DNA of 64,000 nt from Pseudodesulfovibrio sp. JC047 (GTDB taxonomy: Bacteria > Desulfobacterota > Desulfovibrionia > Desulfovibrionales > Desulfovibrionaceae): the NCBI RefSeq assembly GCF_010468615.1, contig NZ_WUEH01000003.1:148876-212875 (forward strand), in the 5' to 3' direction. The notes below the pieces were generated by a model that saw only the letters and a list, made by a program, of their open reading frames with translations, did no database searches and was not told the origin of the DNA. Position 1 is the first letter of the stretch. Each line of letters begins with the position of its first letter. Below, piece after piece: positions 8,889-18,184 of this stretch. A program made the position numbers and the translations under genes.

Positions 8889-8942
8889 ATGCGCTCAGGG
8901 GGGTTGAGCAGTTTTCAACTGACTCAACAGTATTTTTTCTAA
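8889..8942 (+). CDS. putative 17-residue leader peptide upstream of caiT
   Basis: ATG at 8889 is preceded by GAGGGAG (8874-8880) with 8-nt spacing and encodes 17 codons (MRSGGLSSFQLTQQYFF) ending TAA at 8940. The reading frame runs straight through a terminator-like hairpin. No database family is expected for so short a peptide; the case rests on the good ribosome site, its position 18 nt before caiT and the overlapping hairpin. It could be a chance frame. Confidence 0.4.
   Translation: MRSGGLSSFQLTQQYFF
8903..8940 (+). terminator. terminator/attenuator-like hairpin in the caiT leader
   Basis: GTTGAG-CAGTT (8903-8913), loop TTC, AACTG-A-CTCAAC (8917-8928; A8922 bulged), then AGTATTTTTTCT. 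It has the stem plus U-run of an intrinsic terminator but sits 20 nt before the caiT start, so read-through would have to be controlled for caiT to be expressed from an upstream promoter. Confidence 0.55.
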
Positions 8943-8960
8943 TAACGTGGAGTGTTTCGG

Positions 8961-10475
8961 ATGGAACCAAACAAGACAAAAAAAGTGAAGATAGACCCAA
9001 AAGTCTTTTTCCCTTCACTGACTATTGTGGGAATCCTGAGCTACCTGACTGTCAGGGATTTGGATGCGGCCAACAAAGTCATCAACACACTGTTCAGCTA
9101 CGTCACCAACACGTGGGGTTGGGCGTTTGAATGGTACATGATCATCATGTTGATCGGTTGGCTGTGGATGGTTTTCGGACCGTGGAAAAACAACAAACTG
9201 GGCGAAGAAGAACCAGAATTCAGCACAGCCAGCTGGGTCTTTTTACTCTTCGCGTCTTCGACGTCTGCCGCAGTTCTTTTCTGGGGGTCATATGAAGCAT
9301 ATTGCTACGTTTCCACACCGCCCTTCGGCTTTGAACCATTTTCCGTTACTGCCAAGGAATATGGACTGGCATACAGTCTCTTCCATTGGGGACCACTACC
9401 CTGGGCCGGATACGGATTCTTTACCGTCGCTTTCGGGTATTTTCTCTTTGTAAAAAAAATCAACGTCATGCGCCCAAGTGGAACGCTTGCTCCGATCATT
9501 GGCGAAAAAAACTGCAAGGGAATACTCGGGGCCATCATCGACAATATGTATATTGTCGGTCTGATTCTCGCCATGGGAACCAGCCTCGGTTTGTCCACCC
9601 CATTGGTCACGGAATGCATCGAATGGCTTTTTGGAATCCCGCACACCCTGCAACTTGATGCCACAATCATTGCCTGCTGGATTCTCCTGAACGCCATCTG
9701 CGTTGCCTTTGGCCTGTCCAAAGGTGTCAAAATGGCTTCTGACCTCAGAAGTTACCTGTCCATCTTTGTCCTTCTGTGGATCTTGTGCCTCGGTGGAACC
9801 ACGTTCATCTTCAACTACTTCACTGACTCCGTCGGTATCATGTTGAGCAACTTCACCCGGATGCTCTTCTACACCGATCCCATCAGGGGTGGAGGTTTCC
9901 CGCAGGGTTGGACTGTCTTTTACTGGGCATGGTGGGTCATTTACGGAATTCAGACCTGCCTCTTCCTCGCACGTATCTCTCGTGGCCGCACGGTTCGACA
10001 GGTCTGCGTTGGCATGGTCAGCGGACTGACCGCCACCACCTGGTTCATGTGGACCGTCTTGAGTGGCAACACCATGGACCTCATCCATCGCGGTGTCATC
10101 AACATGCCGGAACTGGTCGCCAAATATGGTGCTCCACGAGCCGTTATCGAAACGTGGGCAGCATTGCCTTTCAGTACAGCCACAATGGTCATTTTCTTTG
10201 TGCTGTGCTTCATCGCAACCGTTACCCTTATCAACGCCTGTTCTTACACGTTGGCAATGTCAACATGCACAGAGGCTGATGGCTACAGCGAACCCCCTGT
10301 TTGGGTCCGTGTCGGTTGGTCGGTTCTCGTCGGAATCATCGGCGTCACCCTGCTTGCCCTTGGAGGACTCAAGCCTCTCCAGACGGCAATCATCGCAGGT
10401 GGCTGCCCGCTCTTCTTCGTCAACCTGATGATCATCTGGTCCTTCATCAAGGATGCACGAGCTAACAACTGGTAA
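8961..10475 (+). CDS. caiT: L-carnitine/gamma-butyrobetaine antiporter
   Basis: 504 residues, the same length as E. coli CaiT, and recognisably its ortholog along the whole length, including IDPKVFFP at the start, the GWAFEWYM and [10 protein letters not shown] segments, the [11 protein letters not shown] box of BCCT carriers and the [12 protein letters not shown] substrate-binding helix. Start ATG 8961 has GGAG 8 nt upstream; the GTG at 8952 is less good. It exchanges external L-carnitine or crotonobetaine for internal gamma-butyrobetaine independently of sodium. First gene of the cai block. Confidence 0.95.
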   Translation: MEPNKTKKVKIDPKVFFPSLTIVGILSYLTVRDLDAANKVINTLFSYVTNTWGWAFEWYMIIMLIGWLWMVFGPWKNNKLGEEEPEFSTASWVFLLFASSTSAAVLFWGSYEAYCYVSTPPFGFEPFSVTAKEYGLAYSLFHWGPLPWAGYGFFTVAFGYFLFVKKINVMRPSGTLAPIIGEKNCKGILGAIIDNMYIVGLILAMGTSLGLSTPLVTECIEWLFGIPHTLQLDATIIACWILLNAICVAFGLSKGVKMASDLRSYLSIFVLLWILCLGGTTFIFNYFTDSVGIMLSNFTRMLFYTDPIRGGGFPQGWTVFYWAWWVIYGIQTCLFLARISRGRTVRQVCVGMVSGLTATTWFMWTVLSGNTMDLIHRGVINMPELVAKYGAPRAVIETWAALPFSTATMVIFFVLCFIATVTLINACSYTLAMSTCTEADGYSEPPVWVRVGWSVLVGIIGVTLLALGGLKPLQTAIIAGGCPLFFVNLMIIWSFIKDARANNW

Positions 10476-10485
10476 AAAATCTGAA

Positions 10486-10514
10486 GGGGGAAGCCTCGAC
10501 AGCTTCCCCCTTTT
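10486..10514 (+). terminator. hairpin with short T-run between caiT and caiA
   Basis: GGGGGAAGC (10486-10494) and GCTTCCCCC (10502-10510) followed by TTTT. The caiA ribosome site AAAGGAG follows directly, so it probably acts as a partial terminator or 3' stabiliser that sets the transporter:enzyme ratio. Confidence 0.65.
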
Positions 10515-10536
10515 AAAAAGTAAAGGAGATTCACTC

Positions 10537-11670
10537 ATGGATTTCAGACTGACAGATGAACAAGAATTATTCGTCGCGGGCGTCCGCGATCTGATGGAAA
10601 GCGAAAACTGGGAACAGTACTTCGTTGAGTGCGACAACAACCACGAATACCCCGAACGTTGGGTCAAGGCACTTGCCGAATTGGGCGTTGACACAATGCT
10701 CCTGCCCGAAGAGCACGACGGTATGGGCATGGATATGGTCACCCTGACCGCCATTTGGGAAGAACTCGGACGCCACGGTGCCCCGACCTATGTTCTCTAT
10801 CAACTGCCCGGCTTCAACACGATCCTGCGTCACGGTACCCAGGAACAGATCGACACGATTTTCGCATTTCGCGGGACCGGCAAACAGATGTGGAACTCCG
10901 CCATCACCGAACCCAGCGCAGGTTCCGACGTTGGCAGCCTGAAGACCAATTACACCCGTAAAGACGGCAAGGTCTACCTCAACGGTCAAAAATGCTTCAT
11001 CACAAGCTCCCTTCATGCCCCGTATCTCGTGGTCATGGCTCGTGATTCCGCATCCGAAAAGCCCATCTTCACTGAGTGGTTCGTTGACATGAGCAAAGAA
11101 GGCGTCAAGCTGAACCCGCTCGACAAGCTCGGCCTGCGCATGGACAGCTGCTGTGAAATCGTATTCGACAATGTTGAACTGGAAGAAAAAGACATGTTCG
11201 GCACCGAAGGCAACGGCTTCAACCGCGTCAAAGCCGAATTTGACGATGAACGGTTCCTGGTCGCCTGCACCAACTACGGTGTCGCTCTGTGCGCTTACGA
11301 AGATGCGGCAAAATACGCGAATCAGCGTGTCCAGTTTGGTGAAACCATTGGCCGCACTCAGCTCATTCAGGAAAAATTCGCTCACATGGCTATCAAGCTG
11401 AACAGCATGAAAAACATGCTGTTTGAAACCGCATGGAAAACCGATCAGGGCACTGCCACTTCCGGTGATTCCGCCATGTGCAAATACTTCTGCGCAAATG
11501 CCTCTTTCGAAGTCATTGACACCTCCATGCAGGTTCTCGGCGGCATCGGCGTGACCGGCCATCGTGTCGCTCGCTTCTGGCGTGACCTCCGCATCGACCG
11601 TCTCTCCGGCGGCTCTGATGAAATGCAGATCCTCACACTTGGCCGTGCTGAATTGAAAAAATACCGCTAA
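10537..11670 (+). CDS. caiA: crotonobetainyl-CoA reductase
   Basis: 377 residues (E. coli CaiA 380). Begins [15 protein letters not shown] behind AAAGGAG (9-nt spacing). Acyl-CoA dehydrogenase fold with [18 protein letters not shown] flavin/substrate block (about 125-142), [18 protein letters not shown] and the C-terminal [14 protein letters not shown] segment, all as in CaiA. It reduces crotonobetainyl-CoA to gamma-butyrobetainyl-CoA, the terminal step of anaerobic carnitine respiration, with electrons from the FixABCX system encoded downstream. Confidence 0.95.
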   Translation: MDFRLTDEQELFVAGVRDLMESENWEQYFVECDNNHEYPERWVKALAELGVDTMLLPEEHDGMGMDMVTLTAIWEELGRHGAPTYVLYQLPGFNTILRHGTQEQIDTIFAFRGTGKQMWNSAITEPSAGSDVGSLKTNYTRKDGKVYLNGQKCFITSSLHAPYLVVMARDSASEKPIFTEWFVDMSKEGVKLNPLDKLGLRMDSCCEIVFDNVELEEKDMFGTEGNGFNRVKAEFDDERFLVACTNYGVALCAYEDAAKYANQRVQFGETIGRTQLIQEKFAHMAIKLNSMKNMLFETAWKTDQGTATSGDSAMCKYFCANASFEVIDTSMQVLGGIGVTGHRVARFWRDLRIDRLSGGSDEMQILTLGRAELKKYR

Positions 11671-11709
11671 AGTCAAAACGATCAAAACTGAAATAATCAG
11701 GTTAGATAC

Positions 11710-12945
11710 ATGTCCAATAAAATAAATACACCCAAATTCGGCCCACTGACAGGCGTCCGCGTCATCTTCTCGGCTATCGAGATCGCTGGTCCCTTCTCAG
11801 CACAAATGCTGGCTGAATGGGGTGCGGAAGTCATCTGGGTTGAACACACGGCATACGCGGACACGATTCGCGTCCAGCCGAATTACCCGGAACTGTCTCG
11901 CCGCAACCTGCACGCCATGTCCTTGAATATCTTCTCCGATGAGGGCAAAGAGACCTTCCTGAAACTCATCGAAAGTGCCGACGTGCTGATCGAAGCAAGC
12001 AAAGGCCCCGCTTTCGCACGTCGCGGCCTTCCCGATGACTTGCTCTGGGAACACAATCCCAAACTGGTTGTTGGCCATCTGTCCGGTTTCGGTCAGTACG
12101 GAGATGACAAGTTCACCAATCTGGCTGCCTACAACACCATTGCCCAAGCCTTCAGCGGTTACCTCATCCAGAACGGCGATGTGGATCAGCCCATGCCGGC
12201 ATTCCCCTACACCGGGGATTACCTCGCCGGATACGCTGTCACCAGTTCCGTGCTGGCTGCTCTGTACAATGCAGAAAAGACAGGCAAAGGCGAAAGCATT
12301 GATATCGCCATGTACGAAGTCCTGCTCAACGCCGGTCAGTACTACATGATGGACCACTTCAATGGTGGCGAAATGTGCCCCCGCCAGACCCGGGGCAAGG
12401 ACCCGATCTGGGTCGGTTGCGGAACATACATTTGCAACGACGGCTACATGGTCATGGAACTTGTCGGCGCAGCTCAAATCGAAAAGATGTTCGCAAAACT
12501 CGGCATGAGCGACAAGCTCAACACCGAAGAATACCCGACTGGCACCCAGCTCATCTCCCGGGAAAGCCCCTCCGGTCCCGACGTTGAAAAAGGACTGGAA
12601 GCATTCATGGCAGAGCGGACCGTTGAAGAAGCCCTGGCCGAACTGGCTGATGTCAAAATCGCTGGTGCAAAGGTCCTGGCTGTCGATGAATTGGAAACCA
12701 ACCCGCAATACATTGCCCGTGAATCCATCGTCGAATGGGACAGTATGTCCGGTCGCAAGATCAAGGGACCGAACATCATGCCCAAATTCAAGAAAAACCC
12801 CTGCAAGATCTGGCGTGCAATGCCTTCGCACGGCATGGACACCACCGCGATCTTGAAGGATCTGGGCTATTCCGATGACGCCATCAAAAAGCTGGCTGAC
12901 AACGGCACGGTCAAATTGGGCGATGCCACCCCAAAAGACAACTAG
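11710..12945 (+). CDS. caiB: L-carnitine CoA-transferase
   Basis: 411 residues; family III (CaiB/BaiF) CoA-transferase closely matching E. coli CaiB, with [20 protein letters not shown] near the start, [13 protein letters not shown], and the catalytic Asp170 in [10 protein letters not shown]. It moves CoA from gamma-butyrobetainyl-CoA to carnitine or crotonobetaine so the cycle consumes little ATP. A 39-nt gap separates it from caiA. It is followed by an unusual 123-bp inverted-repeat element before caiC. Confidence 0.95.
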   Translation: MSNKINTPKFGPLTGVRVIFSAIEIAGPFSAQMLAEWGAEVIWVEHTAYADTIRVQPNYPELSRRNLHAMSLNIFSDEGKETFLKLIESADVLIEASKGPAFARRGLPDDLLWEHNPKLVVGHLSGFGQYGDDKFTNLAAYNTIAQAFSGYLIQNGDVDQPMPAFPYTGDYLAGYAVTSSVLAALYNAEKTGKGESIDIAMYEVLLNAGQYYMMDHFNGGEMCPRQTRGKDPIWVGCGTYICNDGYMVMELVGAAQIEKMFAKLGMSDKLNTEEYPTGTQLISRESPSGPDVEKGLEAFMAERTVEEALAELADVKIAGAKVLAVDELETNPQYIARESIVEWDSMSGRKIKGPNIMPKFKKNPCKIWRAMPSHGMDTTAILKDLGYSDDAIKKLADNGTVKLGDATPKDN

Positions 12946-12965
12946 TCGCTGAATACCTAAAAAAA

Positions 12966-13088
12966 ACGGACTGTTCAAAAACGAATGAGTAGCATTCATC
13001 TCCAGAAAATTGTCGCAGGAACTCCACTCTCCATGAAATGCGATCGCTTTTTGGACCTCATTCAAAAAACCGTTTTTGAACAGTCCGT
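12966..13088. repeat. 123-bp inverted-repeat element between caiB and caiC (MITE-like)
   Basis: ACGGACTGTTCAAAAACG at 12966-12983 and its exact complement at 13071-13088 enclose 87 bp. The next bases inward, AATGAG and CTCATT, can pair as well. Total length is close to the 125-bp element at 41053-41177, which also begins around CTGTT. Perfect 18-bp terminal repeats, no coding capacity and intergenic position suggest a small mobile or REP-like element; it could also act as an operon-internal RNA structure. Confidence 0.6.
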
Positions 13089-13139
13089 AAACAACAATTC
13101 TTCTTTGGATGCAACACATTCAAATAAAGGGATATGACA

Positions 13140-14732
13140 GTGGATATCGTTGGTGAAAAAAATATAGGCGCATTGTGGGACGAACTGGCTCAAGTCCATG
13201 CTGCAAAGACTGCACTCATTTTTGAAAACGCCTGTGGCGACACATGCGAGTTCACCTATGCCGAGCTCAATGACGACATCAATCGTGCGGCCAATCTGTT
13301 CCTTGAACTGAACATCCGAAAAGGCGACAAGGTCGCGGTTCAAGTTCACAATAGTCCAGAATTCCTGACAAGCTGGTTCGGTCTCGCCAAGATTGGCGCC
13401 ATCATGATCCCGATCAATGTTCATTACCGCCATGAAGAATGTGCGCATATCCTCAAAAAATGTGCTCCCAAGGCATTGATCATTGAAGAACAATTTTTAC
13501 AAATACATCAGGAAATTCAGCAACAGCAGGACATAACAATCCTGCACACGCTTATTGCTCGAACAGACCACGACACAGCGCATCCGAAAACACTCAACTA
13601 CAACGCGATGCTCCGTAAGCAAACTACAACGCTCAAGGAACACGTTTTTGTCAGTTGTGATGATCCGGCAGAAATAATTTTCACCTCTGGAACGACAACA
13701 CACCCAAAAGGTGTCGTCATCACGCATTACAACCTCTGTTTTGCAGGCCGCTATACATCCTGGCAGGTAGGGATTGACTCTGACGACAGATACCTGACGA
13801 TGATGCCTGCATGTCACATCGACTTTCAATGTACTGCTGCCATGCCCACATTCGCTGTCGGTGCGACTTTCATCATGCTTGAGAAATACAGTGCCCGAAA
13901 ATTCTGGCGACAGGTCTGCCTGCATCGGGCCACCCTGACGGAATGTATTCCTCTCATGATCCGTACCCAAATGCTGCAACCCCAAAAAGCATGGGAAAAA
14001 AACCATTGCCTGCGGGACGTCCTTTTCTATCTTACGCTCTCCGATCAGGAAAAAAATGCCTTTATGGAACGGTTCAATGTTTCGCTCTTCACGTCATATG
14101 GCATGACTGAAACCATTGTCGGCATTCTCGGTGACCGGCCTGGCGACCGGCGGAAATGGCCATCCATCGGAAGGACAGGTATTTGCTATGACGTCGAAAT
14201 TCAGGACAAACACGGCAACGAAATTCCGCCAAACGAAATCGGCGAAATTGCCATCAAGGGCATTCCCGGAAAAACCCTTTTCAAAGAGTATTATGAAGAG
14301 CCGGAAGCCACGGCAGAAACACTGACGTCCGATGGCTGGCTGAAAACCGGAGACAAAGGGTACACAGACAAAGATGGGTACTTCTATTTTGTCGATCGCA
14401 AACTCAATCTGATCAAACGCTCGGGCGAAAATATCGCCAGCACCGAGATTGAAAATCTTCTGGTGAGTCACCCGCTTATCATGGACGCCGCAGTTGTCGG
14501 CATCCCGGATACCATGTGCGACGAGACAGTCAAAGCCTTCATCATCGTCAAAGACGGTGAATCCGTGACAGAAAAAGAAATACTCCAATTCTGCTCCGAA
14601 AGAATTGCAAAATTCAAAGTACCATCGGCGATTGAAATCCGAAAAACTTTCCCAAGGACATGCGTTGGCAAGGTCCAAAAAAGCATTCTCAGAAAAGAAT
14701 CAGTCCATCAAAATTCACCCTGTGGCGACTAA
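13140..14732 (+). CDS. caiC: crotonobetaine/carnitine-CoA ligase
   Basis: 530 residues from GTG 13140. AAGGGA (13127-13132) is 7 nt from this GTG but only 1 nt from the ATG at 13134, and the CaiC family begins at the same residue (VDIVGEKNIG). Adenylate-forming fold: FTSGTTTHPKGVVITHYN P-loop (about 178-195), YGMTETIVGILGDRPGD, GWLKTGDKGY and the C-terminal lysine in GKVQKS. It primes the pathway by ATP-dependent CoA activation. Orthology to E. coli CaiC is clear. Confidence 0.93.
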   Translation: MDIVGEKNIGALWDELAQVHAAKTALIFENACGDTCEFTYAELNDDINRAANLFLELNIRKGDKVAVQVHNSPEFLTSWFGLAKIGAIMIPINVHYRHEECAHILKKCAPKALIIEEQFLQIHQEIQQQQDITILHTLIARTDHDTAHPKTLNYNAMLRKQTTTLKEHVFVSCDDPAEIIFTSGTTTHPKGVVITHYNLCFAGRYTSWQVGIDSDDRYLTMMPACHIDFQCTAAMPTFAVGATFIMLEKYSARKFWRQVCLHRATLTECIPLMIRTQMLQPQKAWEKNHCLRDVLFYLTLSDQEKNAFMERFNVSLFTSYGMTETIVGILGDRPGDRRKWPSIGRTGICYDVEIQDKHGNEIPPNEIGEIAIKGIPGKTLFKEYYEEPEATAETLTSDGWLKTGDKGYTDKDGYFYFVDRKLNLIKRSGENIASTEIENLLVSHPLIMDAAVVGIPDTMCDETVKAFIIVKDGESVTEKEILQFCSERIAKFKVPSAIEIRKTFPRTCVGKVQKSILRKESVHQNSPCGD

Positions 14733-14795
14733 AGACAATCACACACGATGAGGCTGACAAAATACATAAAGAGATGGCCCCGAAGACCCTAAATA

Positions 14796-14837
14796 CTAAT
14801 CACGATTAGTAAATAAAATCTGATTACAACTTAATCA
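14796..14837. promoter_or_regulatory. tandem dyads before the MaoC-type hydratase gene
   Basis: ACTAATC-AC-GATTAGT at 14796-14811 and TGATTA-CAACT-TAATCA at 14821-14837, ten bases apart and ending 8 bp before the ribosome site of the hydratase gene. Both share GATTA/TAATC half-sites. They resemble the dyads before caiT, so one regulator may serve two promoters of the locus. Placement suggests an internal promoter for the hydratase-fix part. Confidence 0.55.
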
Positions 14838-14858
14838 ACAGTTAAAAGGAGAATGAAC

Positions 14859-15710
14859 ATGGCATTAAAACTCGACATGGTCGGCAAGTGGTATGGTCCC
14901 TTTGAACGGGAATATGACTTCAGGGAGCTCAGCATTTTTGCACTGGGTTGCGGTGCTGCTGCTGATGGCCAGACGGATCTGGAATACGTGTATGAAAAAG
15001 ACATGAAAATTCTGCCCATGTTTGCGGCCATGCCTATCGTCGATAGTGAAGTCACCAAAACCATTGACTATGGATTTGAATGGGGTGGCTCTCTGCACTG
15101 GGGCTTTGACCTGAACATCCACCAACCCATGACCGCGCTGTCCGGCAAGCTGAGCACAAAAGTCCTGCTGAAAGCGCTCTATGATCGTGGCGAAGGTCGT
15201 GGCTGCCTTGCCCAACACATTGGCGAAACATACGACGAAAATGGCACCAAGCTCTTCACCAACGAAAGCTGGGACTGCGCCTTGTACGACGGCGGCTGGG
15301 GCGGCGAAAAAGCTCCTCGTGATATCGTTGAAATCCCCGAGCGTGAGCCTGACTTCGAGGTCTCCGAAAAAGTTCCCTTGAACCAGTCCTTGTTGTACCG
15401 CCTCAATGGTGACTTTCACCCACAGCACATTGACTGGAAATATGCACAGAAATTCGGTCATCCAAAACCGAACCTCCATGCAGTCAGCACAGCCGGTTTT
15501 GCCTGCCGTCATATCATCAAGACCCTGTTCCCAGGTGAGCCTGAACGCCTGACCCGCTTCAAGACTCGAATCACCAAGTCCCTGTACCCAGGCTGCACCA
15601 TTAAAACCCAGATGTGGAAATGGGATGATAATTCCATCCACTTCCGTGTGATTGATGCCGATCACCCGGAAACTGTCTACTTGAACTACGCACTGGCTGA
15701 ATGGAAATAA
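14859..15710 (+). CDS. MaoC-family enoyl-CoA hydratase (hydratase 2 type), probable CaiD substitute
   Basis: 283 residues from ATG 14859 (AAAGGAGA with 6-nt spacing; the ATG at 14853 abuts the ribosome site). Double hot-dog protein like eukaryotic hydratase 2: the C-terminal half has YRLNGDFHPQHIDWKYA with the catalytic Asp185 and His190, followed by PNLHAVSTAGFACR. Family members hydrate 2-enoyl-CoA to (R)-3-hydroxyacyl-CoA. Its position where E. coli has caiD, and the absence of any crotonase-fold gene in the window, suggest it hydrates crotonobetainyl-CoA to carnityl-CoA. That role is inference. Confidence 0.85.
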   Translation: MALKLDMVGKWYGPFEREYDFRELSIFALGCGAAADGQTDLEYVYEKDMKILPMFAAMPIVDSEVTKTIDYGFEWGGSLHWGFDLNIHQPMTALSGKLSTKVLLKALYDRGEGRGCLAQHIGETYDENGTKLFTNESWDCALYDGGWGGEKAPRDIVEIPEREPDFEVSEKVPLNQSLLYRLNGDFHPQHIDWKYAQKFGHPKPNLHAVSTAGFACRHIIKTLFPGEPERLTRFKTRITKSLYPGCTIKTQMWKWDDNSIHFRVIDADHPETVYLNYALAEWK

Positions 15711-15742
15711 GACTTCTTACGAGAAGTTGAGATGAGCTGAAA

Positions 15743-15795
15743 AGAGAAGGGAAAGCTCTCGTGCCAGGTATAATCCCCGGCAGTTTCCCTTCTCT
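15743..15795 (+). terminator. hairpin between hydratase gene and fixA
   Basis: AGAGAAGGGAAA (15743-15754) pairs exactly with TTTCCCTTCTCT (15784-15795) across a 29-nt loop; TTCTGC follows. No strong U-run, so a weak terminator or processing/stability element inside the operon. Confidence 0.5.
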
Positions 15796-15825
15796 TCTGC
15801 AAAGATCAAAACAGGAAGGATACAC

Positions 15826-16599
15826 ATGAAAATCATCGTTGGTTGCAAATTAGTCCCTGAAGAACAGGATATCACTGTTCAAAAAGATGGCACGCTCGAC
15901 TTGAGCAAAGCCACCCCAAAAATCAGTCAATTTGACCTCAACGCCATTGAGGCCGCGGTCGAAATCAAGGCTGAAATCGCTGACAGCACGATCACTGCCC
16001 TGAGCGTTGGTGGCAAATACCTTGATAACACCAAGGCCCGCAAGGACATCCTGTCCCGTGGACCGGACGAATTGACATCGGTCATCGACGAGAATCTCGA
16101 AACGGCACTGCCCCACCAGACAGCCCGTATCATGGCTGCCGCGGCCCAAAAAAATGGATTCGATCTGATTATCTGCGGTGATGGCTCCGGCGATCTGTAC
16201 GCACAACAGGTCGGCATCCGTCTCGGTGCAGAACTCGAAGTCTCCACCCTCAATGGTGTCACGAAAATTGTTTCTGTCAGCAATGACTTGCTGGTCGTTG
16301 AACGCGCTCTGGAAACTGAAGTCGAGACGCTGGAAGTATCCCTGCCCGCAGTGATCTCCGTATCCCCAGACATCAACGTGCCCACCATTCCCGGAATGAA
16401 ATCCATTTTGAAAGCGGGCAAGAAACCCGTCAATGCCATGACCCTTTCCGACCTCGGTCTTGCTGACGATCCCGCACTGGTGGAACTTGTCGAAATCAAG
16501 GCTGCCCAAAAGAAAGATCGGAAAAATATCATCATCGAAGGCGATGGCGAAGACAAGATCGCAGAATTTGTCAGCCACTTGCGCACAATCATGAATTAG
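15826..16599 (+). CDS. fixA: electron-transfer flavoprotein beta-type subunit FixA
   Basis: 257 residues, ETF beta fold, closely similar to E. coli FixA (256): MKIIVGCKLVPEEQDI at the N-terminus, ISQFDLNAIEAAVEIK, LSRGPDEL, ICGDGSGDLYAQQVG and the LPAVISVSPDINVPTIPGMK ETF signature. With FixB it forms an FAD-containing heterodimer that feeds electrons to CaiA. Ribosome site AAGGA precedes ATG 15826. Eleven bases separate it from fixB. Confidence 0.94.
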   Translation: MKIIVGCKLVPEEQDITVQKDGTLDLSKATPKISQFDLNAIEAAVEIKAEIADSTITALSVGGKYLDNTKARKDILSRGPDELTSVIDENLETALPHQTARIMAAAAQKNGFDLIICGDGSGDLYAQQVGIRLGAELEVSTLNGVTKIVSVSNDLLVVERALETEVETLEVSLPAVISVSPDINVPTIPGMKSILKAGKKPVNAMTLSDLGLADDPALVELVEIKAAQKKDRKNIIIEGDGEDKIAEFVSHLRTIMN

Positions 16600-16610
16600 G
16601 GAGAAGGAAA

Positions 16611-17555
16611 ATGAGTAAAATTTCCAACATATGGGTCTTTAGTGACGCAGAATCCCGTCTGCCCGAAGTCATCGCAGGCGGCGCAGAGCTGGGAGAAAAA
16701 GTCTCTGCATTTGTCATCGGTTCCCAGGACCAGGCAACACAAGCGTTTTCATACGGCGCAGATGCCGTTTATCACCTTGGAGAAATGGACTCCGCACGCA
16801 TCGTGGAAGCATACGCCGACACCATGGCGAAGGTCATTGAAGAGGGCGACAAGCCCGCCATGATCCTGCTGCCCGGCACCAAACGCTGCAAAGCCTTGGC
16901 CTCACTGCTGGGTGTCAAGCTCAATGCAGGAGTTGTCACCGAAGCATCTGAAATCACTTCGGATGGGAATGCAGTCCAAGCCAAACACATGGTGTACGGT
17001 GGTCTCGCCCTTGGTGACGAAAAAATCGCGTCCCCGATTTCCATCGTGGTCTTCGGTGGAGGCGTCTTCCAGCCGGCTGAAGCTGATGCATCCAAAACCG
17101 GCGAAGCCGTTTCCGTGGATTTCATCGAGCCCAAGACATCCATCAAATGCATTGAGCGTCAGCCCAAACAAGGCAGCAGCGTTGACTTGAACAAGGCCAA
17201 ACGGATTGTTGCAGTGGGTCGCGGAATCGCCAAACAGGAAGACATCAAGCTGGCAGAGGGTCTCTGCTCCGCCATCGAAGCCGAATTGGGATGCTCCCGC
17301 CCCATCGCAGAAAGCGAAAAATGGATGGAGCGTGAACGGTACATCGGTATCTCCGGAGTCATGCCAAAACCGGAACTGTATCTGGCACTGGGCATCTCCG
17401 GTCAGGTTCAGCACATGGTTGGAGCAAACGGCGCACAGTACATTGTCGCAGTCAACAAAGACAAGAATGCTCCGATTTTCGACTATGCCGACTACGGTAT
17501 CGTTGGCGATCTGTACACCATTGTCCCGGCAATTGTAGACGCATTCAAGGGATAA
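16611..17555 (+). CDS. fixB: electron-transfer flavoprotein alpha-type subunit FixB
   Basis: 314 residues, ETF alpha. C-terminal FAD domain with VAVGRGIAKQEDIKLAEGL, PIAESEKWMERERYIGISG, and ALGISGQVQHMVGANGAQYI near the end. Partner of FixA. In E. coli fixABCX is one operon; here a 2.5-kb block with a symporter separates fixB from fixC. Confidence 0.94.
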   Translation: MSKISNIWVFSDAESRLPEVIAGGAELGEKVSAFVIGSQDQATQAFSYGADAVYHLGEMDSARIVEAYADTMAKVIEEGDKPAMILLPGTKRCKALASLLGVKLNAGVVTEASEITSDGNAVQAKHMVYGGLALGDEKIASPISIVVFGGGVFQPAEADASKTGEAVSVDFIEPKTSIKCIERQPKQGSSVDLNKAKRIVAVGRGIAKQEDIKLAEGLCSAIEAELGCSRPIAESEKWMERERYIGISGVMPKPELYLALGISGQVQHMVGANGAQYIVAVNKDKNAPIFDYADYGIVGDLYTIVPAIVDAFKG

Positions 17556-17672
17556 TCAAATAGTTCAACAGACCACGGGGGTCTTCGATAACAACGGCCC
17601 CTTGTTCACACAAATGGAGTTCTCAGAATAAAAAAACATGACGAGTCAAAACGTCTCCATGATTTGATCAAT

Positions 17673-17716
17673 CGGTACACCTGTCATCCTCCACATCAAA
17701 CGTGACAGGTGTACCG
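17673..17716. other. perfect 14-bp inverted repeat downstream of fixB
   Basis: CGGTACACCTGTCA at 17673-17686 and its complement at 17703-17716, 16-nt loop. No T-tract on either strand. Probably a 3' end structure for the cai-fixAB transcript; an operator is also possible. Confidence 0.5.
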
Positions 17717-17921
17717 AAATATCATGGCCTATCATGGCACAGCCTGGCGCCATTCAGGAATGTCATGTACCAGACAAACAAATGACACGACATGAACAAT
17801 ATTGCACTCGGCCAACCCCTTATCCTCCACAGATATGCCTGCACAATTTGATGCAGGTGGGCCCAAAAGCAAACAAAACCTGAGTTCATTGTGGACTGGA
17901 ACAGAACGGGAACGTTCACAA

Positions 17922-17974
17922 AGGTTCTTCATTATCACACAAACGTACTTTTATGCGGTGATAATGAAGAACCT
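17922..17974. other. perfect 17-bp inverted repeat in the fixB-symporter gap
   Basis: AGGTTCTTCATTATCAC (17922-17938) and its complement (17958-17974) around a 19-nt loop; no U-run follows. The surrounding gap 17556-18184 (629 bp) otherwise shows no gene. The end of the gap (17990-18184) is AT-rich and probably carries the promoter of the symporter pair. Confidence 0.5.
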
Positions 17975-18184
17975 GCCCCAAAATCACCATGAATTATATC
18001 GAAAACAATCAACTATTTTCCAAAAAACCAAAAGACGCGGTAACGCGGGAAAACATACATATTCTTTTTGAGGAATAAATACTGAAATTCGAAAGTTAAA
18101 ATCACATGTTCTTGCGGTCCCGCCGTTCTTAAGCATACAGAAGGCCAAATTTTAACTGCAAGATACAAGCAATAAGGACGAAGT

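Noticed and set aside
11797..13119. 440-codon open frame on the minus strand across caiB
   Set aside because: It lies antisense to caiB, which is a clear ortholog; the frame runs on into the inverted-repeat element and has no motifs.
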